DNA of 64,000 nucleotides from Isoptericola sp. BMS4 (GCF_011634835.1 NZ_SIRP01000001.1:4163192-4227191), one strand, 5' to 3'; counted from the first letter of the stretch, positions 25,899-34,464 are shown. Made by a program: numbers and translations. The notes: generated from the sequence alone by a model not told the origin.

Positions 25899-27268
25899 GG
25901 CACCTCCACGGTGAGGCGGGTCCCCCCGCCGGTCGGGCTGTCCAGGTCGAAGGTGCCGTCGAGAGCGCCGACCCGGCCGCGCAGCCCGGCGAGGCCGCTG
26001 CCGGGCGCCGCCGCGGCGCCGCCACGTCCGTCGTCGGCCACCACGACCCGCAGGCGGGGCGGCGCGCCGTCGGCGGCGGGCACGACGGCGGCCGTGACGT
26101 GCACACGCGCGGCGTCGGCGTGCTTCGCGACGTTGGTCAGCGCCTCGGCCACGACGAAGTAGGCGGCGGCCTGCGCGGGCGGGCCCGCGGTCGCGAGGTC
26201 GCCGGCGGTGTCGACCCGGACCGGGACGGGGCTGCGGGCCGCGAGCGCCGAGAGCGCGGCGTCGAGACCGCGGTCCGTGAGCACGGCCGGGTGGATGCCC
26301 CGCACGAGGTCACGCAGCTCCGCCAGCGTCGCCTTGACCTCGTCGTGGGCGTGCCCGAGCGCCGCGACGGCCGCGGCCGGGTCCCGGTCCGCGGCCCGCC
26401 GGGCAACTCCGAGATCGACGCCGAGCGCGACGAGGCGCTGCTGGGCGCCGTCGTGCAGGTCGCGCTCGATACGCCGCCGCTCGGCGTCGGCGGCCTCGAG
26501 CGCGGCGGCGCGGGTCTGGGCGAGCACGGCGGCGCGCTCCTGGGCGCCGTGCGCGGTGGCCTCGGCCACGCGGGCGGCGCGCTCGGCGGCCCTCGCCCGG
26601 ACGCCCGCCTCGGCGGCGGCGGAGGGGCCGAGGAGCGACACGGCGAGCCGGACCGTCAGGTACGAGCCGTACTGCGCGACCACGGCAGCGGCCCACCCGA
26701 GGACGACCGCGGCACCCAGGGCGCCGGCGACGGTCAGGGACCACGGCGCGCCGAGCGACGCGGCCAGGTCGGTGCCCCGCCCGTACAGGGGGAACCCGGC
26801 GGCGGCGAGGGCGACTCCGGCGAGCACGACCACCGTCCAGCAGGCCAGGGAGACGAGCACCGTCGCGACGAACGCGTAGGCCGTCGCCGCCCAGGCCCGG
26901 GTGTCGCGCAGGACGGCCCACATCGCCGGCCACCAGCCGGGCCGCTCGGCAACGGGCGGCTGCGGCGCGCGCACCGCGACGCCGGTCGTCACCGCCAGGC
27001 GGGCCCGCTCCGTGGCGGCGAACCCGCGCGCGAGCAGCAGGCTCAGCGCCAGGAGCGGCAGGCCGGCACCGAGCACCGGGACCAGCGCGAGCGACACCGC
27101 CACGCACACCCACACCGCGAGCCCGAACGTCAGCAGCCACACCGCACCGACGGCGAGCTGCGCGACGCCGCGCCAGGTCGCGCCGTCCACGGGGGCACGC
27201 AGGAAGCCCATTGAGCCCGTGAGCGCCGGGGCCACGGGCGCCTCCGTCGGGGCGGCGGTCGTCGTCAC
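25886..27268 (-). CDS. Sensor histidine kinase (HisKA_3 type)
   Basis: The 460-residue protein has an N-terminal membrane sensor with roughly four to six hydrophobic segments (about 35-82, 125-160, 178-205). A coiled Ala/Arg-rich linker and a HisKA_3 dimerisation domain follow, with phospho-acceptor H272 in ERDLHDGAQQRL. The HATPase ends in VADDGRGG, SGLAGLRGRVGALDG and GGTRLTVEVP. The sensor is of the short-loop, intramembrane-sensing kind common in actinobacteria. The GTG start has no Shine-Dalgarno sequence; TAGGGT (minus strand, 27281-27276) ends 7 bp before it, suggesting a leaderless transcript. Confidence 0.9.
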   Translation of the reverse strand: MTTTAAPTEAPVAPALTGSMGFLRAPVDGATWRGVAQLAVGAVWLLTFGLAVWVCVAVSLALVPVLGAGLPLLALSLLLARGFAATERARLAVTTGVAVRAPQPPVAERPGWWPAMWAVLRDTRAWAATAYAFVATVLVSLACWTVVVLAGVALAAAGFPLYGRGTDLAASLGAPWSLTVAGALGAAVVLGWAAAVVAQYGSYLTVRLAVSLLGPSAAAEAGVRARAAERAARVAEATAHGAQERAAVLAQTRAAALEAADAERRRIERDLHDGAQQRLVALGVDLGVARRAADRDPAAAVAALGHAHDEVKATLAELRDLVRGIHPAVLTDRGLDAALSALAARSPVPVRVDTAGDLATAGPPAQAAAYFVVAEALTNVAKHADAARVHVTAAVVPAADGAPPRLRVVVADDGRGGAAAAPGSGLAGLRGRVGALDGTFDLDSPTGGGTRLTVEVPCAS

Positions 27269-27364
27269 GCCCCCGACCCTAGGCGCGGCACCCGGCGGGC
27301 GGCAGGAGGTCCTCCCACGGCGGATGGTCGGGTTTCCCCTACCCTCCCGGGCGGGGGTCCGCGC

Positions 27365-27898
27365 TCAGCCGGTGCGGTGCGTGGCGAAGAACTCGCGCAG
27401 CACGGTGCCGCACTCGTCCTCACGGACGCCGCCGACGACCTCGACGGCGTGGATCGCCCGCTGGTCGCGCACCATGTCCCACACCGACCCCGTGGCCCCG
27501 GCCTTGGGGTCCCAGGCGCCGAGGACGAGGCGGCGCACCCGCGCGGCCACGAGGGCACCCGCGCACATCACGCACGGCTCCAGGGTGACGACGAGGGTGC
27601 AGCCCTCGAGGCGCCACTCGCCCCGCGTCGCCGCGGCCTGGCGCAGCGCGAGGATCTCCGCGTGCGCCGTCGGGTCGCCCGTCTCCTCGCGCCGGTTGCG
27701 GCCGAGCCCGAGGAGCCGCCCGTCCTCGTCGACGACCAGCGCGCCGACGGGGACGTCGTCGCTGGCCAGGGCGTGCGTCGCCTCGTGCAGCGCCAGGCCC
27801 ATGAGCGCGTCCCAGACGGCGCGCCTGCCGCTGATCGTGCCAGGCGGGAACGCGCCGCCGGCCCACGGGAGCGCGAGCCCGCGCGCGTCGTCCACCAT
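27365..27898 (-). CDS. tadA: tRNA-specific adenosine deaminase
   Basis: A 177-residue CDA-fold deaminase. Zinc and catalytic residues are H79-A-E81 (TAHAEILAL) and C109-x2-C112 (LEPCVMCAGAL). The extended C-terminus (DPKAGATGSV, VVGGVREDEC) matches TadA rather than guanine or cytosine deaminases. TadA converts the wobble adenosine of tRNA-Arg(ACG) to inosine. The 20-residue N-terminal extension is longer than in E. coli TadA. GGTGGGGG lies next to the ATG. It is divergent from upp, with a duplicated control element between them. Confidence 0.9.
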   Translation of the reverse strand: MVDDARGLALPWAGGAFPPGTISGRRAVWDALMGLALHEATHALASDDVPVGALVVDEDGRLLGLGRNRREETGDPTAHAEILALRQAAATRGEWRLEGCTLVVTLEPCVMCAGALVAARVRRLVLGAWDPKAGATGSVWDMVRDQRAIHAVEVVGGVREDECGTVLREFFATHRTG

Positions 27899-27913
27899 TC
27901 CCCCACCATCTCA

Positions 27914-28037
27914 GAGTTGTCAGACCTTGGGCGGTATATGCCCCGCGCTGAGCCTGACAAGTCACGGGCGGGCGAGAGTTGTCAGACCGTGCGCGGGTGA
28001 TACGACGCGCGCGGCCTGACAGGTCGCGGACGGTACC
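27914..28037. repeat. Tandemly duplicated 62-bp control element between tadA and upp
   Basis: GAGTTGTCAGACC occurs at 27914-27926 and 27976-27988, and GCCTGACAAGTC / GCCTGACAGGTC at 27952-27963 and 28014-28025, all offset by exactly 62 bp. Each unit is itself an inverted repeat (TTGTCAG ... CTGACAA/CTGACAG) around a variable centre. On the minus strand TTGTCA-N16-TATACC in unit 1 is a plausible tadA promoter. The second right half-site overlaps where a -35 element of the TACCGT (28034-28039) upp promoter would fall. Confidence 0.75.
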
Positions 28038-28045
28038 GTGGGGCC

Positions 28046-28681
28046 ATGCACCTGCACGTCGCCGACCACCCGCTGGTGGCCCACAAGCTCACCGTCCTGC
28101 GAGACGAGACCACCCCGTCGGCGACGTTCCGCCTCCTGGTCGACGAGCTCGTCACCCTGCTCGCGTACGAGGCCACCCGGCACGTGCGCACCGAGCCGAA
28201 GCAGATCCGCACCCCCGTCACCACGACGACCGGCGCGCACCTGGCCGACCCGAGCCCCATCGTCATCCCGATCCTGCGTGCCGGCCTCGGCATGCTCGAC
28301 GGCATGACGCGGCTGCTGCCGACGGCGGAGGTCGGGTTCCTGGGCCTGCAGCGCGACGAGACCACGTTCGAGGCCGTGACGTACGCCAACCGGCTGCCCG
28401 ACGACCTCACCGGTCGGCAGGTCTTCCTGCTGGACCCGATGCTGGCGACGGGCGGCACGCTCGTCGCCGCGATCGACTACGTGCTGGAGCGGGGCGCGCG
28501 GGACGTGACCGCCGTCTGCGTGCTCGCCGCGCCGGAGGGCCTGAAGGTGGTCGAGGAGGCCGTCGGCGACCGGGTCGACGTGCAGGTCGTGGTGGCCTCG
28601 GTGGACGAGCGGCTGGACGAGAACAAGTACATCGTCCCGGGGCTCGGCGACGCCGGCGACCGGCTGTACGGCGTGGTCTGA
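28046..28681 (+). CDS. upp: Uracil phosphoribosyltransferase
   Basis: A 211-residue UPRTase of normal length. Characteristic blocks are [12 protein letters not shown], the PRPP loop [17 protein letters not shown] and the uracil-binding C-terminal [16 protein letters not shown]. It makes UMP from uracil and PRPP in pyrimidine salvage. There is no Shine-Dalgarno sequence. TACCGT at 28034-28039 is 6 bp before ATG, so the transcript may be leaderless. Regulation through the duplicated element upstream is inferred. Confidence 0.95.
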   Translation: MHLHVADHPLVAHKLTVLRDETTPSATFRLLVDELVTLLAYEATRHVRTEPKQIRTPVTTTTGAHLADPSPIVIPILRAGLGMLDGMTRLLPTAEVGFLGLQRDETTFEAVTYANRLPDDLTGRQVFLLDPMLATGGTLVAAIDYVLERGARDVTAVCVLAAPEGLKVVEEAVGDRVDVQVVVASVDERLDENKYIVPGLGDAGDRLYGVV

Positions 28682-28734
28682 GAGGCCCGCCCGGGAACGG
28701 GCACGACCGGCTCCCGGCCCCGGCGGCGGGCCGC

Positions 28735-31700
28735 TCATCGTCGGCCGCCGATCGCCTCCCACACGGTCCGTACCAGCCCGCCGACGCCGCGCTCGGCGTG
28801 CTTCGCGTCGGCGTCCTGCCGACCGGTGGACCGCGAGGCGGCCTCGCCCTGCTCGTGGGCGTCACGCTCGCCGGCCGCGCCGTCACCGGCCGGGGCCGAC
28901 GGCTCGCCACGACCCGGCGTCGGCGGCTCCTTCTGGTCCTTCTGCCCCTCGCCGCCCTGCGAGACGTCGTCGTCGGGCTTCTGGCGCGACGGCCCGTCGT
29001 CGCCGGCGCCTCCCGCCGCCTCGCCGCCGGCGTCCTGCTGCTCGTCGACGGCGTCCTGCTGCTCCTCGACGCAGGAGACCCCGTCGTAGGTGAACGCGCG
29101 GACGACGACGAACCGCTCCCCTTCGAGGGTGCGGCCGAGCCACAGCAGCACGGCGCCGCCGTCGGTGGGCGCGCCGTTCTTCGCCCGCCGTAGCTCGGCC
29201 GACTCGCCCGGCGCGACGCGGGCCCGGGTGCGGGCCGACGGCACCTCCTCGGCCCCGCGACGGATCGCGGCCGTCCACCTGACGTCGCCGTCGTTGCGGA
29301 CCGTCACGCTCGTGAGCGCGTCGGTGCCGGAGCACACGGCAGCGGCCTGGACGTGCACGGACCCCTCCGGCCAGGACACCGTCGCGCAGCTGTCGAACGA
29401 CGGCACCGTCACCGTCCCGAGCGGACGCCCGTCGGCCGTCACGTCCACGCCCGTCGTCCCCCAGGGGACGCGAACCTCGAGCGCGCCGGTCTCGCCGGCC
29501 GGCACGAGCACGTCGCCGCGCACGCCCTCGTCGTCCACCGCGAACCGCACGGGCAGGTCCGACGCCGTGTTGTCCACCGGGATGCTCATGGCGCGCGACG
29601 ACACCTCCGCGGCGTCGTCGAAGCGGCACTCGCCCGCGGGGCGGGCGTCGCCGGCCAGGGCGGGCGCGAGCGTCGTCGCGGCATACCCGACGCGGGGCGC
29701 CACAGCGGGCGTCGACGCCGACGCCGGGGCGTCGCCGTCGGCGTCGACGACCCACCGGGAGAGTGCCAGCACCGCGTCACCGGCCGGGAGGCTCCGCTCC
29801 CCCGTCGCGGCGGTGAGCGTGACCGTCTGCCCCGCCCCGACACGGACGGGGGCGACGTCCGCGCCGGCGGCCGACAGCCCGACCTGCATCGCCTCGCCGG
29901 TGTCGTTGGTGACCGTGGCGCGCACCTGCAGCCGGCCGTCGACGTTCACGACGTCGGCCGACGCCGAGACGTCCCAGGCCGGCGCGTAGCAGTCCGCGGA
30001 ACCGTGCGAGCCGGCGGGCACCGTGGTGCGGTACGTAGCACCGGCCACGGTCGTGCTGACGGTCCAGGTCGCGCTGCCGGCGGGCACGCGCAGGCCGTCG
30101 GGGACCTCGACGACGACGGACCCGCCGGGCGACACGGTCCGCTCGGCCGTCCCGCTCGCGCCCGCCGCGTCGAGCCGCACCGTGACCGGGCGGGTGGAGG
30201 TGTTGAGATAGGAGCCGACGACGGCGGCCCGCGCGACGCCGACACCGCCACGCTCGGTGCACACGGCGGACAGCGACCCGGCCCCGGCCGCGGCGACCGC
30301 CCACGCCTCGGCGACGTCGACCGGGACGGCGCCACCGACCGTGTGCGACGTCGCGGACGACTCGGGGCTCACGGCGAGGGGGTAGACCCCGCTCTCGGAC
30401 GTCCCGTCGGCGACGACACGCACCTGCGCGGTGCGGGTCTCGCCGGGGGCGAGCGCCGGCGCGCCCTCCACGGGCGCGCAGCGCCACACGGAGCCCGGCC
30501 CGCCGCCCGCCGTCCCGCCCTCGACGCCGGTGCAGGTGAGGTCCCCCTGGGCGTCGACGGCGCGGAGCCCCGCCGGCACCTCCACCCGGACCGACCACGG
30601 TGCGGACGCCGTCAGGTCGCCGGTGTTGCGCACGGCGACCGGGACCCAGGCGTCGCCAGGGTTGGTGAGCGCCACGGGCGCGCCCGACGTCCCGGCGCCG
30701 CCGACGGTGAGCTCGGCGCCGTAGTGGCGCACGGTGGTGGGCGCCAGGTCCACGGCGCGGCGGGCGACCCCCGAGGCCCAGAGCTCGGCGCCGAGGGCGT
30801 AGCTCCCGCCGTCGCGGGCCGTCACGGCGACGTACCGGGTGCGGGTCTCGCCCGGCTCGAGGTCGCCGACGCGGCAGCGGACGCGGCGCTCCTCCTCGGT
30901 GGCGGGGACGCAGGTGGCGGCCCCGGCGTCCGCCGGGGCGAGCGCGAGCGTGCCGCCGTCCCCGCCCGACGGCGGGGCGGGCACGAGCTCCATGCCTTCG
31001 GGAAGCGCCACCTCGAGCATGGCGTCCTCGGCTCGTGCCTCGCCCGTGTTGGTCACGGTCACCGCCACGTCCTGGGTGACGCGGGGCTCGAGCGGGGCCG
31101 GCGCGACCGCGGCCTCGAGCGTCGCCGACGGGACCAGGTCCACCGGGGGCACGCCGCCGAGCAGGTTGGTCGGGGCGAACGGGTCCGCCTCGACGCCGTC
31201 CGGCTCCGCGCCGTCCGGCTTGTCGGCCGGCCCGTCGGCAGGCGGGGGCTCGTCCTCCGGGGCGGCCGAGATGCCCGTGCCGGTCAACGGCTCCTCCCAC
31301 GGCGCGCCGGGCACGCTGACGGCGGCGGGCTGGACGGGCGGCTCGGGCGGCGGGTCGTCCAGGGCGGTGAGCGCGGTCATGACCCCGGCGGTCGCGACCA
31401 TGACGGCGCCCGCCGTGGCCGCCACGCTCGTGCCGGTGACCGCCGCGGTGCCGGTCGCCACCGCGACGGCCGTGCCCGCCGTCGTCCCCGCCGCCGAGCC
31501 CGCCGCCGAGCCCGCGGCGACGGTCGCGGCGCCTGCTCCCGCCGACGCGCCCGCGGAGGTGCCGACCGCGGCGGCCGAGCCGGCGGCACCCGCGCCGGTG
31601 GCGCCCGCCCCCGCGCTCACGGCGCCCGCCGCCGAGCCGACGCCGGCGGTCACCCCGGCGCCTCCCGCGGCCGCGCCGCCCGCTCCGACGAGACCGCCCG

Positions 31701-32529
31701 CGAGGACGCCGCCCAGGGGCAGCGCGCCGAGCGCCGTCATCCCGACCGTGCCGAGCACCAGGGGCGCGATGACCGCCCGCATGCCGCGGGCGACGTCGCC
31801 GAGCTCGAGGACGATCTCGCGGCAGCCGCCGCAGGTCTCCAGGTGCGCGTCGACCTTGGCCGTCTCCCGACGCGAGAGACCGCCGCGCACGTACGACCCG
31901 AGCAGGGGGTTCACCGCACGGCAGCCCTGTGACGGCTCGGCCTGCAGGTGCTCCTGCAGGTAGCCGACGCGCAGCCCCTCGCGGGCGCGGTAGGCGAGCG
32001 CCGCGACGCCGTTGGGGGTCAGGCCGAGCACGGGGGCGATCTGCGCGGGGGTGCAGCCCTCGACCTCCGTGTACCAGAGCACGGCCTGCCACCGCTCCGG
32101 CAGGGCCTCGTACGCCTGGCGCACCACCGAGCGCTCGAAACCGGCCATCGCCGCCCGCTCGCTGGCCAGCGCGGCACCGAGGCCCGCGTCCAGGGTGGAC
32201 TCGTCGTCCGTCGGGCGGGTGCGGCGCCGGCCCTGCACGACGTCGACGGCGAGGCGGCGCACCACGGTGAACAGGTAGGCGCGGAAGGTCGTGTCCGGGC
32301 CCCCGCCGTGCTGCAGCACCTGGAGCACCCGCTGGAACGCCTCGGCGACGACGTCGTCGACGTCGGCGGACGACCGGACGTAGCTGCGAGCCACGGACCG
32401 CGCCGCCGCGGCGTGCCGGGCGTAGAGCGCTCCGTAGGCGTCGGAGTCCCCGTCGCGCACATCGAGGATCAGCTCCGCGTCGCTCCGGGCCGAGTCCTCC
32501 GGCCTCGCGAAGATCTCCGTCACGGCCAC
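28735..32529 (-). CDS. ECF sigma factor fused to zinc finger, membrane region and large extracytoplasmic domain
   Basis: The 1264-residue single chain has sigma-70 region 2 at about 18-100 and region 4 at about 135-190 (EALPERWQAVLWYTEVEG and TPAQIAPVLGLTPNGVAALA). An anti-sigma-type zinc finger follows at about 203-240 (H229-x3-C233-x2-C236). Hydrophobic stretches lie at about 252-283 and 365-390, separated by an Ala/Gly/Thr-rich low-complexity run. The outer region of about 850 residues contains several beta-sandwich-like repeats with NTG/NDG motifs (TVTNTGEA, AVRNTGDL, TVTNDTGE, TVRNDGD). The charged C-terminus is rich in Gln/Asp/Gly. It resembles actinobacterial ECF groups with C-terminal membrane extensions. 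I take GTG 32529 because a TACAGT hexamer on the minus strand (32581-32576) would start RNA near 32568; GTG 32523 is an alternative. Confidence 0.85.
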   Translation of the reverse strand: MAVTEIFARPEDSARSDAELILDVRDGDSDAYGALYARHAAAARSVARSYVRSSADVDDVVAEAFQRVLQVLQHGGGPDTTFRAYLFTVVRRLAVDVVQGRRRTRPTDDESTLDAGLGAALASERAAMAGFERSVVRQAYEALPERWQAVLWYTEVEGCTPAQIAPVLGLTPNGVAALAYRAREGLRVGYLQEHLQAEPSQGCRAVNPLLGSYVRGGLSRRETAKVDAHLETCGGCREIVLELGDVARGMRAVIAPLVLGTVGMTALGALPLGGVLAGGLVGAGGAAAGGAGVTAGVGSAAGAVSAGAGATGAGAAGSAAAVGTSAGASAGAGAATVAAGSAAGSAAGTTAGTAVAVATGTAAVTGTSVAATAGAVMVATAGVMTALTALDDPPPEPPVQPAAVSVPGAPWEEPLTGTGISAAPEDEPPPADGPADKPDGAEPDGVEADPFAPTNLLGGVPPVDLVPSATLEAAVAPAPLEPRVTQDVAVTVTNTGEARAEDAMLEVALPEGMELVPAPPSGGDGGTLALAPADAGAATCVPATEEERRVRCRVGDLEPGETRTRYVAVTARDGGSYALGAELWASGVARRAVDLAPTTVRHYGAELTVGGAGTSGAPVALTNPGDAWVPVAVRNTGDLTASAPWSVRVEVPAGLRAVDAQGDLTCTGVEGGTAGGGPGSVWRCAPVEGAPALAPGETRTAQVRVVADGTSESGVYPLAVSPESSATSHTVGGAVPVDVAEAWAVAAAGAGSLSAVCTERGGVGVARAAVVGSYLNTSTRPVTVRLDAAGASGTAERTVSPGGSVVVEVPDGLRVPAGSATWTVSTTVAGATYRTTVPAGSHGSADCYAPAWDVSASADVVNVDGRLQVRATVTNDTGEAMQVGLSAAGADVAPVRVGAGQTVTLTAATGERSLPAGDAVLALSRWVVDADGDAPASASTPAVAPRVGYAATTLAPALAGDARPAGECRFDDAAEVSSRAMSIPVDNTASDLPVRFAVDDEGVRGDVLVPAGETGALEVRVPWGTTGVDVTADGRPLGTVTVPSFDSCATVSWPEGSVHVQAAAVCSGTDALTSVTVRNDGDVRWTAAIRRGAEEVPSARTRARVAPGESAELRRAKNGAPTDGGAVLLWLGRTLEGERFVVVRAFTYDGVSCVEEQQDAVDEQQDAGGEAAGGAGDDGPSRQKPDDDVSQGGEGQKDQKEPPTPGRGEPSAPAGDGAAGERDAHEQGEAASRSTGRQDADAKHAERGVGGLVRTVWEAIGGRR

Positions 32530-32747
32530 CGACCCCGCTCGTCCCGCTGCGCCGTCGTCTGCGCAGACCCCCGCTACTGTACGCCGCGGGCCGAGGACCG
32601 TCATGGGTGAATTCCTGTGCGCGAGACGGCCGGAATCACGCCGGAGCGGCGCGCTCGCACCGCCGTCCGGCCGTGCCACGGTCCGAGATCACCCGGGACG
32701 TCCGGCCGTCATGCGTCATGATGGACGGTCATGGGGGTGAGCCCAGA

Positions 32748-33509
32748 ATGAGCCCGGTCACGACGCAGGTCCCCGACGAGGCCGCCGACGTGCGCGCCGC
32801 CTGGCGTGCCACGACGATGGCCGAGGTGTGGCTCCGCCCCGGGGACTGGGACCACGCCGCCGTCGACGCCGTCGTGGAGGCCGTCGTGGAGGGCCGCCCC
32901 AGCGAGGTGGCGATCGGGCGGCTCGGTTTCGCGCGCGGCCAGGCGGGCGTGGGGCTCGAGGAGACCCTCGACGACGTGGCCTGCGGCTTCCGTGCCGCGG
33001 CGGTGGAGCTCTCGCCCGAGGCCGTCCGCGCCGCGGCCGTCGGCTGGGCGAAGGGTCAGGAGGCCGGCGGCGCCGTCTCCGGGGTGCGCGACGCCGTGCG
33101 GGACGCGACCACGGGCCTGCCGACCGCCGACTACGTCGGGGAGCGGCTCCGGGAGACGTACGGTGCGGGGATCGCGGAGGCGTACTGCCTGGTGGTGATC
33201 GACGTCGGCGTGGACGGGCTGGGCCTGTGGGAGCGCACGGCCCGCGCGGCGGCGGTCGGGCAGGCGCTCGAGCACACGTTCGGCGAGGGGCACCCCGCGG
33301 CGGCGCTGTCCGCCGGGGTGTACGTGGTGCTGTGCGAACGTCGCACGGTGACGCCCGAGATCACGCGGGCGACCCGCAGGATCGTGGAGCGCCAGGGCGA
33401 CATCCTGGGGCTCGCCGACACGCTGCGGCGCCCGACCCGGGTGTGGGTCGAGCGCCTTCCCGCGTCGCACGCCGCCGCGGTCGAGCTGCTGCGCACCCTG
33501 GGCCGCTGA
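32748..33509 (+). CDS. Degenerate GGDEF-like domain protein
   Basis: A 253-residue protein without signal peptide or membrane helix. The first half is helical (RPGDWDHAAVDAVVEAVV). The second half begins DATTGLPTADYVGERLRETY, shortened here to TTGLPTADYVGERLRETY, which mimics the start of GGDEF domains (D-x-LTGL-x-N/R-x3-F-x3-L). It continues with LVVIDVGVDGLG and VYVVLCERR, matching the order of strands, but the GG(D/E)EF catalytic loop is absent. It is probably a non-catalytic regulator in the cytoplasm; the function is unknown. ATG 32748 follows GGGGGTGAG. It is divergent from the sigma-fusion gene. Confidence 0.6.
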   Translation: MSPVTTQVPDEAADVRAAWRATTMAEVWLRPGDWDHAAVDAVVEAVVEGRPSEVAIGRLGFARGQAGVGLEETLDDVACGFRAAAVELSPEAVRAAAVGWAKGQEAGGAVSGVRDAVRDATTGLPTADYVGERLRETYGAGIAEAYCLVVIDVGVDGLGLWERTARAAAVGQALEHTFGEGHPAAALSAGVYVVLCERRTVTPEITRATRRIVERQGDILGLADTLRRPTRVWVERLPASHAAAVELLRTLGR

Positions 33510-33540
33510 CCTCCGCGTCACCGGCCGGGGGCACGAGAGG

Positions 33541-33849
33541 TCAGCGCGGGGCGAACGTCAGGCAGTCGGCGTGCGCTTCGTCGTCCGGGCCGGCGCCGAC
33601 GCGGATCGCCGCCGCCCCGCACTCCAGGTCGTGGTTGTGGACGCACTCGCCGCGCTGGCACGCGCCCACGTGGGCCACGACCTTCTCCAGGCCGCCCTTG
33701 GCGCTGAGCGGGATGAAGGTGGCGCAGGCGGCGTCGCCGGAGTGGCCGGCGATGGTGACGGCGCCCGCGTGGCAGCCGTGGTCGTGGTTGTAGCCGCAGC
33801 CGTCGACCGAGCACTCGGCGACCTCGGGCAGCTCCATCAGGGTGCTCAT
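33541..33849 (-). CDS. Cys-rich protein with two DUF1540 repeats
   Basis: The 102-residue protein is built of two similar halves. The first is CSVDGCGYNHDHGCHAGAVTIAG, shortened here to CSVDGCGYNHDHGCHAGA, ending CATF. The second is CQRGECVHNHDLECGAAAI, shortened here to CQRGECVHNHDLECGAA, ending CLTF. Each has four cysteines and an N-H-D-x2-C core, expected to bind a metal. DUF1540 proteins are small and of unknown function, and actinobacterial ones tend to be stress-expressed. AGGGGAG precedes ATG 33849. It lies downstream of hspR on the same strand, but the A/T-rich spacer may hold its own promoter. Confidence 0.85.
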   Translation of the reverse strand: MSTLMELPEVAECSVDGCGYNHDHGCHAGAVTIAGHSGDAACATFIPLSAKGGLEKVVAHVGACQRGECVHNHDLECGAAAIRVGAGPDDEAHADCLTFAPR

Positions 33850-34002
33850 GCCTACTCCCCTCGTCCGGCCGGCGGACGCCGGCCGCCTTCTCCGAGCGTA
33901 TTCCTCACCGCACGAAGAAGAAAGGGGAAGGGGAATTCCATGCCGCAAGGAAAGCCTTACCGAAGCCATTCCCGAAATAGGAAAGAATAGCGTTCCTGAA
34001 AT
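33850..34002. other. A/T-rich spacer with promoter-like sequence and a possible 16-codon reading frame
   Basis: This spacer between hspR and the DUF1540 gene is strikingly A/T- and purine-rich for the window (33895-34002). On the plus strand an AAAGGGGAAGGGG run precedes ATG 33940, opening a 16-codon frame (MPQGKPYRSHSRNRKE, stop 33988-33990). On the minus strand the same bases may be the DUF1540 promoter. A GC hairpin (GGCCGGC-GGAC-GCCGGCC) lies near 33868-33885. Neither expression nor conservation can be judged here. Confidence 0.35.
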
Positions 34003-34464
34003 TCATCGGTCGCGGCGCGGCGACGGCCGCCACAGCACCAGGGCGCCCGGCGCTGGGTGGTGCTGGTCGACCTCGACCCGCAGCTCGGAACGGCGCACGC
34101 GGCGGCCGCGCGGGACCGCCACGACGTCACCGGTGGTCGCCGCGGCGAACACGCGCTCGTCCGCCTGCTCCCGCTCGGTGAGGATCGTCAGCAGCTCGGC
34201 GAGGCGGTGCTCCAGCACCGTGACGTGCTGCTCCAGGTCCATGATCCGCTTGATCCCGGCCAGGTTGATGCCCTCGCCCTGTGCGAGGCGCTGGACCTCC
34301 AGGAGCCGCGCGACGTCCCGCCGGGAGTACCGGCGGCCGCGGCCGACCGTCCGGCGCGGCGTGACCAGGCCGAGACGGTCGTACTGCCGCAGAGTCTGCG
34401 GGTGCATGCCGGCGAGCTGGGCGGCCTGGGAGACCGTCAGCACCGGTGCGTCGTCGGTGGTCAC
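34003..34464 (-). CDS. hspR: Heat-shock repressor HspR (MerR family)
   Basis: The 153-residue protein has a MerR-type helix-turn-helix at about 8-75 (LTVSQAAQLAGMHPQTLRQYDRLGLVTP, shown here as AGMHPQTLRQYDRLGLVTP) and a coiled-coil with VTVLEHRLAELL. HspR binds HAIR sites and, with DnaK as co-repressor, represses the dnaK operon. It is the last gene of dnaK-grpE-dnaJ-hspR, as in Streptomyces. The GTG start follows GGAGGAAG. Two matching HAIR operators are found upstream of dnaK, consistent with autoregulation. Confidence 0.93.
   Translation of the reverse strand: MTTDDAPVLTVSQAAQLAGMHPQTLRQYDRLGLVTPRRTVGRGRRYSRRDVARLLEVQRLAQGEGINLAGIKRIMDLEQHVTVLEHRLAELLTILTEREQADERVFAAATTGDVVAVPRGRRVRRSELRVEVDQHHPAPGALVLWRPSPRRDR

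Noticed and set aside
29353-31932. 859-codon plus-strand frame opposite the sigma-fusion gene
   Set aside because: It is an antisense artefact: low-complexity Arg/Gly/His-rich product, no motif, while the minus frame has sigma and zinc-finger domains.
32524-32604. Upstream ATG (32604) as start of the sigma-fusion gene
   Set aside because: A TACAGT -10-like element at 32581-32576 on the minus strand would begin transcription downstream of that ATG, so GTG 32529 or 32523 is preferred.
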